DNA from: Micromonospora sp. BL4
GTDB lineage: Bacteria > Actinomycetota > Actinomycetes > Mycobacteriales > Micromonosporaceae
DNA: 64,000 nucleotides
Assembly (NCBI RefSeq): GCF_003667505.1
Contig: NZ_RCVJ01000136.1
Span: 1 to 64,000, forward strand
Direction: 5' to 3'
In this document: positions 23,964 through 32,309 of the stretch, in pieces
How positions within the stretch are numbered: position 1 is the first letter of the stretch
How the letters are laid out: each line of letters starts with the position of its first letter
The notes under the pieces: generated by a model
What the model was told of the DNA's origin: nothing
The model's input: only the letters and a program-made list of their open reading frames with translations
Databases searched by the model: none
Program-made: the position numbers and the translations under genes

Positions 23964-24815
23964 GTGGCCAACACGATTCCCGACATCAGCCTGAACGACG
24001 GCACGACCATCCCGCAGCTCGGCTTCGGGGTGTTCCAGATCGAGCCGAAGGACACCGTCGCGGCGGTGGCGAAGGCGCTGGAGGTGGGCTACCGGCACAT
24101 CGACACCGCCGAGATGTACGGCAACGAGGCCGAGGTGGGCCAGGCGGTCCGCGAGTCCGGCCTCGACCGCGGCTCGGTCTACGTGACCAGCAAGCTGAAC
24201 AACGCCTTCCACCGTCCCGACGACGCCCGCAAGGCGTTCGACTCGACGCTGGCGGCGCTGAAGATGGACTACATCGACCTGTTCCTCATCCACTGGCCGC
24301 TGCCGACCCTGTACGACGGCGACTTCGTCTCCACCTGGAAGGCGCTGGAGGAGTTCCAGCGCGACGGCCGGGCCCGCTCGATCGGCGTGTCGAACTTCCA
24401 GGTGTCGCACCTGCGGCGGCTGGCCGTCGAGGCGGACGTGGTGCCGGCGGTGAACCAGATTGAGGTGCACCCGTACTTCGGCAACGAGGAGGTCCGCGCC
24501 TACGGCCGCGAGCACAACATCCTCACCGAGGCGTGGTCGCCGATCGCGCAGGGCAAGGTGCTGGGCGACCCGACGGTGGTCGACATCGCCGAGCAGCTCG
24601 GCCGGACCCCGGCGCAGGTGGTGCTCCGCTGGCACGTGCAGCGCGGCGACATCATCTTCCCGAAGTCGACCACCCCGGAGCGGATCGAGGAGAACACCCG
24701 GATCTTCGACTTCGAGCTGGACGACACGGCGATGGAGCGGATCACCGAGCTGGACAAGGGCGAGTCCGGCCGGCAGGGCGGGCACCCGGACACCTTCGCC
24801 TACCTGCCGGCGTAA
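23964..24815 (+). CDS. aldo/keto reductase (2,5-diketo-D-gluconate reductase-like)
   Basis: A 283-residue (beta/alpha)8 oxidoreductase using NADPH. The catalytic tetrad is visible as Asp47 and Tyr52 (in HIDTAEMYGNE), Lys77 (in VTSKLNN) and His110 (in LIHWPLP). The C-terminal cofactor signature is IFPKSTTPERIEENTRIFDF. It is of the AKR5 group, which acts on small aldehydes, ketones or keto-sugars in the cytoplasm. The GTG at 23964 has GAAGGAG 6 nt upstream. It is followed by a very good intrinsic terminator. Confidence 0.94.
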   Translation: MANTIPDISLNDGTTIPQLGFGVFQIEPKDTVAAVAKALEVGYRHIDTAEMYGNEAEVGQAVRESGLDRGSVYVTSKLNNAFHRPDDARKAFDSTLAALKMDYIDLFLIHWPLPTLYDGDFVSTWKALEEFQRDGRARSIGVSNFQVSHLRRLAVEADVVPAVNQIEVHPYFGNEEVRAYGREHNILTEAWSPIAQGKVLGDPTVVDIAEQLGRTPAQVVLRWHVQRGDIIFPKSTTPERIEENTRIFDFELDDTAMERITELDKGESGRQGGHPDTFAYLPA

Positions 24816-24842
24816 CGCGACGGTCGGCGACGGCGCACAGTG

Positions 24843-24872
24843 AAAGGGGGCCCGGTCGGGCCCCCTTTTCGC
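24843..24872 (+). terminator. intrinsic terminator after the aldo/keto reductase
   Basis: A perfect 11-bp stem (AAAGGGGGCCC / GGGCCCCCTTT) around a GGTC-type 4-nt loop is followed by a short T-run (TTTTC). It begins 27 bp after the stop codon and is one of only two classic T-tailed terminators in the window. Confidence 0.85.
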
Positions 24873-24893
24873 GTGAAAGGACCGCCCCCGGCG

Positions 24894-25589
24894 ATGTCGC
24901 TCCGCCGTACCATCCTGGTTCCGCTGTCGTTGCTTCTGTTCGCCTCGGCGGCCTGCGCCCCGAGCCAGGCCGCCGGGGCTCCCCGCTGGTCCGCGCCGGC
25001 GGTGTCGGCCTCGCCGACCCCGCCGAAGCCGCGCCCGGCGCCGACCTCCACGGCCGAGGTCCGCAGCCGGGTGACGGGGGCGATGCTGGACCTGGACGCC
25101 CAGTTCAACCCGGAGATCGCCCAGTACACCGACGAGAACACCGACGCCTGGAAGTTGATCTCCCTGTGCAGGGCGAGCCTGCCGTCGGACATCAAACGCA
25201 CCGCGTACCGGGAGCGGCTCTGGGACGGCGAGACCGTGTGGATCCGGCAGTACGTGGTCGGCTACCTGAAGGTGTCCGGTCGCAAGCTCGCCGACGAGCT
25301 GCGGTCCGTCCTCGCGACGTGCAAGGAGTACGAGGTGCCCGACGACGGGCGCACGTCGACGATCGTGCGGCCCTCGCCTCCGCCCATGCCGAACGGCCCG
25401 GACGTGATCACCTTCTGCGAGCGGCTGAAGGGGAAGGCGACCCGGCACCAGTGCACTCTGCTCCTGGTGCGCGGCAACTTCGTCATGGAGGTGGACGCCT
25501 CTGCGGCCAATGGCGACCTGGCGGCCAGCACCGCGCTGATCGCGAAGATCGCGCCGCTGGCGGTTGCCGCCTTCGAGAAGGCCGTCTGA
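24894..25589 (+). CDS. lipoprotein of unknown function
   Basis: A 231-residue lipoprotein. The signal is MSLRRTILVPLSLLLFAS with a lipobox SAAC (Cys near residue 22), followed by a Pro/Ala/Thr-rich linker. The mature domain has LDAQFNPEIAQYTDENTDAW and a pair of Cys residues spaced through the sequence (LISLCRAS, ATCKEY, TFCERL, HQCTLL), which suggests disulfide bonds outside the membrane. I do not recognise the family. The ATG at 24894 is chosen because the lipobox requires it; the region upstream is the preceding terminator. It is monocistronic. Confidence 0.75.
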   Translation: MSLRRTILVPLSLLLFASAACAPSQAAGAPRWSAPAVSASPTPPKPRPAPTSTAEVRSRVTGAMLDLDAQFNPEIAQYTDENTDAWKLISLCRASLPSDIKRTAYRERLWDGETVWIRQYVVGYLKVSGRKLADELRSVLATCKEYEVPDDGRTSTIVRPSPPPMPNGPDVITFCERLKGKATRHQCTLLLVRGNFVMEVDASAANGDLAASTALIAKIAPLAVAAFEKAV

Positions 25590-25665
25590 ACGCTGCCGTT
25601 GGGCGGGCGCCGCTGCTGCCGCGCCCGCCCCTCCCCCCGGCCGACGACCCCTCGCCAGCCTTCGG

Positions 25666-26196
25666 TCAGATCCGGCCCACGGAGTCCTGGTTCTGCAGCA
25701 CCAGCCAGCGCCCGTGGTGGTACGTGTAGCTGACCCCGATCAGCAGCGGCACCCTGGTGCCGGTGGCCGGCACCGCGTAGACGGAGTCGAACAGCACGAA
25801 CCCGGTCCGGCAGCCCACCACGGTCTGCTTGGCCACACTGAACGACTGCGTCCAGGAGTCGTCGGCGAAGAACCCGCGCAGCCAGTCCACGGTGGCCCGT
25901 TTGCCGTCCAGCACCTCCCCGTCGGACGCGAAGACGGAGGTCACGTCGGGGTGCAGCAGCGCGGCGAAGCCGTCCAGGTCGCGGCGGGCGGTGGTCTCCA
26001 CGTACGCCCGGACCGCGCGGTCGAATGCGCGCTCGCAGCCACGGGCCGCCGCGTCGCCGGCTGTGGTGTCGCCCGGTGCGGGGCCGGCGGCCGACACCGC
26101 GGCGGGAGCAGCCGCCAACAATCCGGCGGCGAGCCCGACCAGGACGATCGTACGGCCGAGCCGGCCGGCGGGGCGGGCGGAGGCAGGTGGGCGCAT
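25666..26196 (-). CDS. secreted SnoaL/NTF2-like protein
   Basis: A 176-residue secreted protein. Residues 1-32 form a signal peptide (ending PAAVSAAGPA). The rest is an NTF2-like cone domain (DUF4440/SnoaL-type), with YVETTARRDLDGFAALLHPD and a DSWTQSFSV segment, which can bind small hydrophobic ligands. Catalytic function is unknown. The ribosome-binding site GAAGGAG is 5 nt from the ATG at 26196. It is divergent from the ArsR-type regulator gene, and a palindrome (26265-26282) lies between the two, which suggests direct repression. Confidence 0.82.
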   Translation of the reverse strand: MRPPASARPAGRLGRTIVLVGLAAGLLAAAPAAVSAAGPAPGDTTAGDAAARGCERAFDRAVRAYVETTARRDLDGFAALLHPDVTSVFASDGEVLDGKRATVDWLRGFFADDSWTQSFSVAKQTVVGCRTGFVLFDSVYAVPATGTRVPLLIGVSYTYHHGRWLVLQNQDSVGRI

Positions 26197-26264
26197 CGGG
26201 TTCTCCTTCGGACGAGTGGTTGTGCCGTCGCAGCCAACCCGGCCCGCCACGCTGCCGGCCACTG

Positions 26265-26282
26265 ATTCGAACCAGCTCGAAT
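26265..26282. promoter_or_regulatory. candidate ArsR-type operator palindrome
   Basis: ATTCGA-ACCAGC-TCGAAT is a perfect 6-bp inverted repeat with 6-bp spacer, in the 130-bp region between the NTF2-like gene and the ArsR-type regulator gene. Its A/T-containing arms stand out from the GC-rich surroundings. Confidence 0.5.
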
Positions 26283-26326
26283 GCGGACCGCACATCGATG
26301 CCACCGCTTGTACGATCCGCGCTGTG

Positions 26327-27322
26327 ATGGTCGCGCATCTGGACGGCCCGAGCCTCGCCCGGCTCCGGTTGGCGATCTCTCCCGCCGCGGAGGTGACGTC
26401 CTGGCTACGGGCCGCGCTCTCGCGGTTCGGGCATCCGGTGCACGGCGATCCCGGTCCGGCCGCCCGCGCCGCTCTGCGGCACCCCGACGTGGCCCTGGTC
26501 GCGGAGCTGGTGACGCCGCCCGGCCGGCTCGGCTACACGCCGGACCTGCTCACGCCGAAACCGCCGCTGGGTCCGCTCGACACGGTCTTCGACCAGCAGT
26601 TGGCGGCCATGGCGGCGACCCCGGCCGACGCGGTGGCGATGCAGGTGAACGAGCGGTTCCCGGCGGGCGGGATGCCGGCGCGGGTCCGCGCGGCGGTCGA
26701 CGACGGCACCCTCGCCCGGCGGGTCACCGACGGGCTGCGCCACTTCTGGCAGGCCGCGCTCGCCGAGCGGTGGCCGGCGGTGCGGGCCACGCTGGAGGCC
26801 GAGCTGGCGGTGCGGGCCACCGCGATGGCCACCGCCGGGGTGGGCAGCATGCTGAACGGCCTGCACCCCGGGGTCGGCTGGACCGGCAGGTCGCTGACCA
26901 TCGACAGCTCGTACCGGATCACCACGGCGCTCACCGGCGCGGAGCTGGTGCTCGCGCCGTCGGCGCTGGCCTGGCCGCAGTTGTCCACCCAGCTCTGCGA
27001 CGAGGGCAACGCGGTGCTGGTCTACCCGATCGGCGCCGGGCGGGCCCAGCAGCGCCGGGCGGGCCGGCTCGGCGACCTGGTCGGTGTGAGCCGGGCGGCG
27101 ATCCTGGCGGACCTGAACGTGCCCCGGTCCACCGGGCAGCTGAGCGAGCGGCACCGGCTGGCCCCGGCCACCGTCTCCTACCACCTGGGGGTGCTGCTGC
27201 GCTCCGGCCTGGTGGTCCGTGCCCGGGAGCGGCACAGCGTGCTCTACCGGCGGTCCGACCACGGGGACGAGCTGGTTGGCTGCCGGTCGGATCAGGGTGC
27301 GACGCGCTCGGCGAGCCCTTGA
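26327..27322 (+). CDS. ArsR-like transcriptional regulator (DUF5937-HTH)
   Basis: A 331-residue protein with a long N-terminal region and a C-terminal ArsR-family winged helix-turn-helix. The HTH is visible as PRSTGQLSERHRLAPATVSY, followed by HLGVLLRSGLVVRARERHSV with the wing near the end. The N-terminal part (about 240 residues) matches the pattern of the DUF5937 domain found in Actinobacteria. No metal-binding Cys pair (ELCVCDL) is present, so it is not a classical metal sensor. The ATG at 26327 (or the GTG at 26324) is used. It is divergent from the secreted NTF2-like gene. Confidence 0.82.
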   Translation: MVAHLDGPSLARLRLAISPAAEVTSWLRAALSRFGHPVHGDPGPAARAALRHPDVALVAELVTPPGRLGYTPDLLTPKPPLGPLDTVFDQQLAAMAATPADAVAMQVNERFPAGGMPARVRAAVDDGTLARRVTDGLRHFWQAALAERWPAVRATLEAELAVRATAMATAGVGSMLNGLHPGVGWTGRSLTIDSSYRITTALTGAELVLAPSALAWPQLSTQLCDEGNAVLVYPIGAGRAQQRRAGRLGDLVGVSRAAILADLNVPRSTGQLSERHRLAPATVSYHLGVLLRSGLVVRARERHSVLYRRSDHGDELVGCRSDQGATRSASP

Positions 27323-27374
27323 TCCCGGCCAGGGTACGGTAACGCGCTTCCACCGTCCGGTGCACGTACTGGTG

Positions 27375-28295
27375 TCACGCGTCAGCCCGGCGGAGGCGTT
27401 CGGCTGCATGCGCCCGTAGCGCATCGCCGCCCGCCGGGGTGCCACCGCACAGTGCCATCTCCCGGGCGTTGTACGCGGCCATCCACAAGCTGGCCGCCCA
27501 TGCGATCTCCAGCTCCACGGCCGTGAACAAGCGCCCTCGAAGGTCTTGATATCTCACCAGGAACGCCTCGGAGCTGTCGATCGGCGCCAGCGTGGGCGGT
27601 CCGGAACTGGCGAACGACCCGCTCGCCGCTCCCACCAGCGCCGCCTCCGGCTGCCACGCCAGGCTGTCCCAGTCGTGCACCGCCCACACCTGCCGACCCT
27701 GCCACCGCAGGTTCTGCGCCTCGAAGTCGGCGTGGCCGAGCACGCACGGCAGGCCGGCGGCCAGCAGCCGCCGCCGGGCCCGCTCAGCCGTCTCCACGAT
27801 GTGCTCGGACACGACACTCTGGTCCCGGCTGTCGAGAACGTCGATCGCCGGCCACACCCCAGAATCGGTGTGGTCCCACCGCACCCAGGGCGGATTCGGA
27901 AGCGGCGGCGCGACGGTCACGCCGGCAAGTTCGCCCATCAGCCGGGCGAACACCTCCGCGCAGCGCATGGCCATGCCCGGCGAGTCCCCGTGCAACACCT
28001 CGCCGCCGGGCCGCAATTCTTCGGCGTGCACGGCCAGCGCACCGACACCGACCACCGGCGTGAGCGGCCGGGCACACGGGAACCCGCGCTCGGCCAGCCG
28101 GGCCTGCGCCGCGACACACGACGCGGCCCGGCCGTCGTCGGCGCGCGCCTTGACCACGACGTCCCTGCCGCCGGCCAACCGCAGACCGAACACCGTCGAG
28201 ACCTGCTGCGACTGGAACAGCACGCCGGCGGGTTCACCGCCCAGATGGTCCAGACACCAAGCCGGCAACCAGGCCGGCAGCTCATCCAACGGCAC
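27375..28295 (-). CDS. phosphotransferase of the aminoglycoside-kinase fold (APH)
   Basis: A 306-residue kinase-like protein. The catalytic motif HADFEAQN (about residues 186-193) is the HxDxxxxN Brenner motif of the APH family, and AVHDWDSL carries the magnesium-binding DxD. The N-terminal lobe has DVVVKAR, the ATP-anchoring Lys. Substrates of the family range from aminoglycosides to choline, homoserine and sugar analogs; the small size and isolated setting do not reveal which. It starts at a GTG. It is divergent from an aldo/keto reductase, 177 bp apart. Confidence 0.82.
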   Translation of the reverse strand: MPLDELPAWLPAWCLDHLGGEPAGVLFQSQQVSTVFGLRLAGGRDVVVKARADDGRAASCVAAQARLAERGFPCARPLTPVVGVGALAVHAEELRPGGEVLHGDSPGMAMRCAEVFARLMGELAGVTVAPPLPNPPWVRWDHTDSGVWPAIDVLDSRDQSVVSEHIVETAERARRRLLAAGLPCVLGHADFEAQNLRWQGRQVWAVHDWDSLAWQPEAALVGAASGSFASSGPPTLAPIDSSEAFLVRYQDLRGRLFTAVELEIAWAASLWMAAYNAREMALCGGTPAGGDALRAHAAERLRRADA

Positions 28296-28397
28296 ACTCA
28301 GGACTGTGCCACAGGGGCACCGAACGCACCTGAGACGAGATCGTCCGCTGGACGATCACCGAACCTCCCTGACGATCCGCCCTGCCCTGGTGAACGC

Positions 28398-28428
28398 TTG
28401 ACCTGGAGTGCGCTCCAGCCGGCAGGGT
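28398..28428 (+). promoter_or_regulatory. MerR-type promoter with 19-bp spacer and operator
   Basis: TTGACC (28398-28403) and CAGGGT (28423-28428) are separated by 19 bp, and the spacer contains the perfect inverted repeat CTGGAG-TGCG-CTCCAG (28403-28418). A long spacer with a centred dyad is the hallmark of promoters activated by MerR regulators. The aldo/keto reductase ATG is 44 bp downstream. Confidence 0.75.
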
Positions 28429-28472
28429 GGCACGCGGGCGCCCACCGGTAGGGCGCCCGGAAGGAGATCCCC

Positions 28473-29459
28473 ATGCGGTACCGCACGATCGGCACCGACC
28501 CGGCGACCCGGCGCGAGGTCAGCGTGCTCAGCCTCGGCGCGATGCTCTTCGGCAGCGCCACCGACGAGGCCACCTCGTACGCGATCCTCGACCGGTACGT
28601 CGAGGCCGGCGGCACCTTCATCGACACGTCGGACAACTACGCGTTCTGGGTGGACGACGGCCAGGGCGGGCAGAGCGAGGAACTGCTCGGACGGTGGCGG
28701 CGCAGCCGGGGCGTCGGCCCCGAGATCGTCATCGCCACCAAGCTGGGCGCCCGCCCGCTGGCACCCGGGACCAGCTACCTGGACAACGCCGAGGGCCTGT
28801 CCGCCAAGGTGATCCGCGAATCCGCCGAGCGCAGTCGGGACCGGCTCGGCGTGGACCGGCTGGACCTGCTCTACGCGCACATCGAGGACCGCACGGTGCC
28901 GCTGGCGGAGACCGTCGAGGGCTTCGCCGAGCTGGTCGCCGAGGGGACGGTGGGCCTGCTGGGGGCGAGCAACCACCGGGCCTGGCGGGTCGAGCGGGCC
29001 CGCGCGCTGGCCGCCGCGGCCGGCCTGCCGGGGTACGAGGTGCTCCAGTACCACCGCAGCTACCTGCCGAACCGGACCGACCTGACCAGCGCGCTGGACC
29101 CGGACGGCGAGCCGGGCGGCGTCAGCGGCGACCTGCTCAGCTACCTGCGCGCCGAGCCAGAGCTGACCCTGGTGGCGTACTCGCCGCTGCTCAAGGGTGC
29201 CTTCACGCGGGCGGACAAGCCGCTCAGCGCGGCGTACGACCTGCCGAGCGCGCCCCGCCGGCTGGCCGCGCTGCGCGAGGTGGCCGGTGCGACCGGTGCG
29301 ACGGTCAACCAGGTGGTGCTGGCCTGGTTGCTGGGCGGTGACCTGCCGTCGATCCCGCTGGTCGGCGCGTCCTCGGTGGCCCAGCTCGACGAGAGCCTCG
29401 CGGCGGTGGACCTGGAGCTGACCGCCGAGCAGCGGCACCGCCTCGACACCACCTGGTGA
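28473..29459 (+). CDS. aldo/keto reductase
   Basis: A 328-residue aldo/keto reductase of the YajO/perakine reductase-like type. It contains TFIDTSDNYAFW (catalytic Asp and Tyr), IATKLGARP (Lys), and LLYAHIED (His). The C-terminal ATGATVNQVVLAWLL and IPLVGASSVAQLDESLAAV match NADPH-binding parts of the family. GGAAGGAG precedes the ATG. It is preceded by a MerR-type promoter. No MerR gene adjoins it, so the regulator is elsewhere. The substrate is probably an aldehyde or ketone whose presence is sensed by the MerR protein. Confidence 0.92.
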   Translation: MRYRTIGTDPATRREVSVLSLGAMLFGSATDEATSYAILDRYVEAGGTFIDTSDNYAFWVDDGQGGQSEELLGRWRRSRGVGPEIVIATKLGARPLAPGTSYLDNAEGLSAKVIRESAERSRDRLGVDRLDLLYAHIEDRTVPLAETVEGFAELVAEGTVGLLGASNHRAWRVERARALAAAAGLPGYEVLQYHRSYLPNRTDLTSALDPDGEPGGVSGDLLSYLRAEPELTLVAYSPLLKGAFTRADKPLSAAYDLPSAPRRLAALREVAGATGATVNQVVLAWLLGGDLPSIPLVGASSVAQLDESLAAVDLELTAEQRHRLDTTW

Positions 29460-29469
29460 CCTGCGACAA

Positions 29470-29508
29470 ACCGCCCCGCCGGCGTCAGCCCTCGGCCGGT
29501 GGGGCGGT
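29470..29508. terminator. bidirectional hairpin between AKR and GNAT genes
   Basis: A 14-bp stem (29470-29483 with 29495-29508, one G-T wobble) around an 11-nt loop lies just after the AKR stop codon and over the end of the convergent GNAT gene. No T-run follows. Confidence 0.5.
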
Positions 29509-30000
29509 CAGGTCGAGCTGCCAGTCGTTGGCACGCATCAGGTGCCCCGGCGGGTATTCGAACCCCGTCTCGCCCAGCAGGGTGAACCCGGCCTTGCGGC
29601 AGACCGCGTTCGAGGCGGGATTGTCGACCGAGGGGTAGGCGTGCGCGTAACGGCGGGTCCGCCGGGCGCGGGCCACGTCGACGACCGCGCGCACCGCGGC
29701 GGTGGCCAGCCCCTGCCCCCGGTACGCGGGCAGCACCGCCCAGCCCATCTCGTACACCGGCTGCTCGCGCCAGTCCCGGGCCCAGTAGCCGACGCTGCCC
29801 GCCCGCGCCCCGTCCGGCAGCACCAGGGTGAACATGCAGCCCTGGCCACCCTCGGCGAAGTGCACGTAGCGGTCGTGCCGGGCGAGCACCTGCTCATCGG
29901 TCTCCGGGCCGCCGGTGTGCTTGCGCGTGTCCGGTGAGTTGAGCTGCCGCAGCAGGTCGAGGTCGTCCTCGTGCCACGGCTCGATACGTATCTGTGCCAT
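29485..30000 (-). CDS. GNAT family N-acetyltransferase
   Basis: A 171-residue acetyltransferase of the RimJ/RimL-like group. Characteristic parts are AGSVGYWARDWREQPVYEMG, VLPAYRGQGLATAAVRAVVD (acetyl-CoA-binding RxxGxA motif) and the end NPASNAVCRKAGFTLLGE. The likely substrate is a protein N-terminus or small amine, not determined. An internal AAGGA adjoins the ATG at 30000. It begins 3 bp after the stop codon of the upstream hypothetical gene, so it is likely co-transcribed with the membrane-protein gene two genes upstream. Confidence 0.88.
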   Translation of the reverse strand: MAQIRIEPWHEDDLDLLRQLNSPDTRKHTGGPETDEQVLARHDRYVHFAEGGQGCMFTLVLPDGARAGSVGYWARDWREQPVYEMGWAVLPAYRGQGLATAAVRAVVDVARARRTRRYAHAYPSVDNPASNAVCRKAGFTLLGETGFEYPPGHLMRANDWQLDLTAPPAEG

Positions 30001-30003
30001 TCC

Positions 30004-30432
30004 TTAACTGTGTCGCGGCCGAGCAGCCCGCAGAGTCGCCTGGGCTAGCCGGTCGACTCGGTCGGCAAACCCCGTGCGCGGCCCGCCCTTGGCTTCGGCA
30101 ATGGGGGACGCCGTTTCGACGGGGTGCCCGGACTCCCGGTCGCCTGAGGGTGTGACCGACAGGTTGGCCTCGTCGATCAAAGCTTGGGCGCGATCCCCGA
30201 CCTGCCGACGCTGCTGCGGCGACTCTAGGGCCTCGGCCCGCAACGTCGACATGGTGAGCGACCAGGCCCGGTTGAGGCGCTGAGGGTCGTCAAAGAGGCT
30301 CGTCTCCAACGGCGGCCCTGGATCGACGTAGCTGCTGGACGGCAGCACCCAGACGGCGTCGTCCACGAGGTACTGATCCTCGGGCTGCCCTTCGGGCTGC
30401 CCCTCAGGTCTCGGTGTGTCGGGTGTCGCCAC
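30004..30432 (-). CDS. hypothetical protein, 142 residues
   Basis: An unrecognised soluble acidic protein. The N-terminus has a short repeat (PEGQPEGQPEDQ), then YLVDDAVWVLPSSSYVDPGP and a helix-rich centre with LNRAWSLTMSTLRAEALESP. No domain is recognised. I chose the GTG at 30432 because GGAGG lies 4 nt upstream; an ATG ten codons earlier (30462) would overlap the end of the membrane-protein gene by 10 bp. It lies between that gene and the GNAT gene, and the close spacing suggests a three-gene unit. Confidence 0.6.
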   Translation of the reverse strand: MATPDTPRPEGQPEGQPEDQYLVDDAVWVLPSSSYVDPGPPLETSLFDDPQRLNRAWSLTMSTLRAEALESPQQRRQVGDRAQALIDEANLSVTPSGDRESGHPVETASPIAEAKGGPRTGFADRVDRLAQATLRAARPRHS

Positions 30433-30452
30433 AGTTCCTCCAGTCTCTTTCG

Positions 30453-32309
30453 TCATCGCCATGCGAAGTCGCCAGCACCAAGATCCTCGCGCCTTATCAG
30501 GTCATTGAAGTGCACGAGCTTGAGCGCGAACCGGTAGCTGATATAGATCAAGTTCATCGCCGAGATGAGGCAGAGCGTGATCCACCGCCAATCGGTTATT
30601 CCAACGAAGGTCAGCGGGTCGGCGATGCTCTCCGCGATGATCGGGTCCGGTGCAGTCGGTGGAGGAGAGCCGAGATAGAGCACAACCGCGACCACCGAGA
30701 CCACTCCACTGACGATGAGCGACAGGCGCGCGAGCAGTGACCCACCGACCAGCGCGTCCTTGTCCGACGAGAGGCCGAACCAGGAGGCGGCCACCGCCGG
30801 CAACGCCAGCATCAGGGCAGGCAGACCTCCCACCTGGGCGCTCTGCGGACTGGTCACGAGATTGCCGGCAACCGCCAGCAGGAGGGTGGTGGCCAGGGCG
30901 GTGATCGTCGCGCGCCCTCGGGCACCGGGCGGGGTCTCTTTAAAGGTGGTGATCAGCTGCAGGTCTCGCAGTTTCGGCGCAGCCCGGGAATAGCCACGCA
31001 TGTAGACGTGCACGAAATTCTGCCCACGCTTGCGGCGTACTCGGAAATGATGATCGGTGACCCGGTCATCGTCGGTCGCACTTCTCGACCTGTCGAGTTC
31101 GTGCGCGCAGAGGTGCCTCTTGTTGTCGGCCTTTTTGCCGTGTCGGCCCTCGTCGGCGGGGACCCCGACAGCTGCCCTGCCGCGCCACTGGCGAGTCAAT
31201 AGGACCCTGCAGTGCCGGCACTGCAGGAACTGCTTGATCACGTACTTGTTCGCAGGGGCGTTGACCCGGAGGTGGTAGCTCTCGGCGGTGAGGGCCATCT
31301 CCACGGGGATCGCCACCTTGTCCGGCTTGAGGCCGAGCCCGAGCCGGAGCAGACCCCGCCAACTCGTGGTCAGGGAAGCCGGCACGTAGGTCCGCTCGTA
31401 CTTGATTAGGAATCGCCCACTGGACGCTTCGGCCGTGGAGATGACCGCGACGATCGGGTACGACCAACCCAGGGCCGAGACGTACTTGCGGACGCGTTCC
31501 CGACTGTCGTCGTCGGGAAATTTGATCTTCTCAAGAATCACGTTCAACCGTTCGTGCACCTGACCGGTGGGCAATGGCCCACGAGTCGCCACGATCTGGA
31601 GCATGGCCAGCTCGGCTGCGCGCACGGGCTCGTCCAGTGTTGTCGGCGGAGAGGGCGCGTCCTTGGCAGCGAAGATTTCCATGAGGATGAGCCGAAGCCC
31701 CGCTGCGGCCAGCTTGGTGGTCTCCTCGTAGGAGAGGGTCGGCAACGAACTGCCTCCCGCCGACTGCAGCTGGAAGTTGTCCACCAGTTCGCCCTTCACC
31801 GGCTGCAGGATCGGGATGTAGAGAGCCCTTCCGCCATCCTCGGCGTCGGGCAGGCTGAACGAGATCGCTACCTGCTGCCGCACCGCCCGCTCGTCGAGGT
31901 CGATGGTTTCCGCCAGCCGTGAGCGGGAGCGGGCCGGGTCGACGATGAGCTCCACGAACATCGTCATCGCCTTGCGGTCCTGCTCGCTGAGGCGCTCGGC
32001 CGCCGACACCTGAAGGCGCTGCAACCACGGTACGTCGGGCTGTCCGGGGCGCTGCGTCACCGTCTTCTCCTCGCCCAGACGCTGCCGCAACCGAGAGAAG
32101 ATCACCCCGCCGAGGACGATCGCGGCGGTCAGGCAGAGGATCCGCGCAAGACCCTCCAGCAGGTTTCCGTTGCGGACGAACCACTCGCCGTACGCATCGA
32201 AGCGGTGCCGGAGCCAACCTGTGCTTCCCGCAGTGGTGACGAGAAGGGCGCCCGCGCCAGCGAAGGCGATGTTCATCATCATCTTCCGTACGGAGTGCCG
32301 CTTCTTCAT
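30453..32309 (-). CDS. large membrane protein of unknown function
   Basis: A 618-residue protein. Two membrane spans near the N-terminus (about 15-30 and 52-72), a long cytoplasmic middle part, and four spans near the C-terminus (about 467-610). The middle contains LQCRHCRVLLTRQW, a CxxC motif that could bind zinc, and segments such as RPGQPDVPWLQRLQVSAAERLSEQ, predicted helical. I do not recognise the family. Its codon use is less G/C-biased than its neighbours, and the next 450 bp are also less GC-rich, which suggests it was acquired. A GGGGAG lies 11 nt upstream of the ATG. Confidence 0.7.
   Translation of the reverse strand: MKKRHSVRKMMMNIAFAGAGALLVTTAGSTGWLRHRFDAYGEWFVRNGNLLEGLARILCLTAAIVLGGVIFSRLRQRLGEEKTVTQRPGQPDVPWLQRLQVSAAERLSEQDRKAMTMFVELIVDPARSRSRLAETIDLDERAVRQQVAISFSLPDAEDGGRALYIPILQPVKGELVDNFQLQSAGGSSLPTLSYEETTKLAAAGLRLILMEIFAAKDAPSPPTTLDEPVRAAELAMLQIVATRGPLPTGQVHERLNVILEKIKFPDDDSRERVRKYVSALGWSYPIVAVISTAEASSGRFLIKYERTYVPASLTTSWRGLLRLGLGLKPDKVAIPVEMALTAESYHLRVNAPANKYVIKQFLQCRHCRVLLTRQWRGRAAVGVPADEGRHGKKADNKRHLCAHELDRSRSATDDDRVTDHHFRVRRKRGQNFVHVYMRGYSRAAPKLRDLQLITTFKETPPGARGRATITALATTLLLAVAGNLVTSPQSAQVGGLPALMLALPAVAASWFGLSSDKDALVGGSLLARLSLIVSGVVSVVAVVLYLGSPPPTAPDPIIAESIADPLTFVGITDWRWITLCLISAMNLIYISYRFALKLVHFNDLIRREDLGAGDFAWR

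Noticed and set aside
29545-29580. A tRNA T-arm-like sequence (GGTTCGAATACCC in reverse complement)
   Set aside because: It lies inside the GNAT gene and encodes its conserved end; no acceptor stem or anticodon arm can be folded around it.
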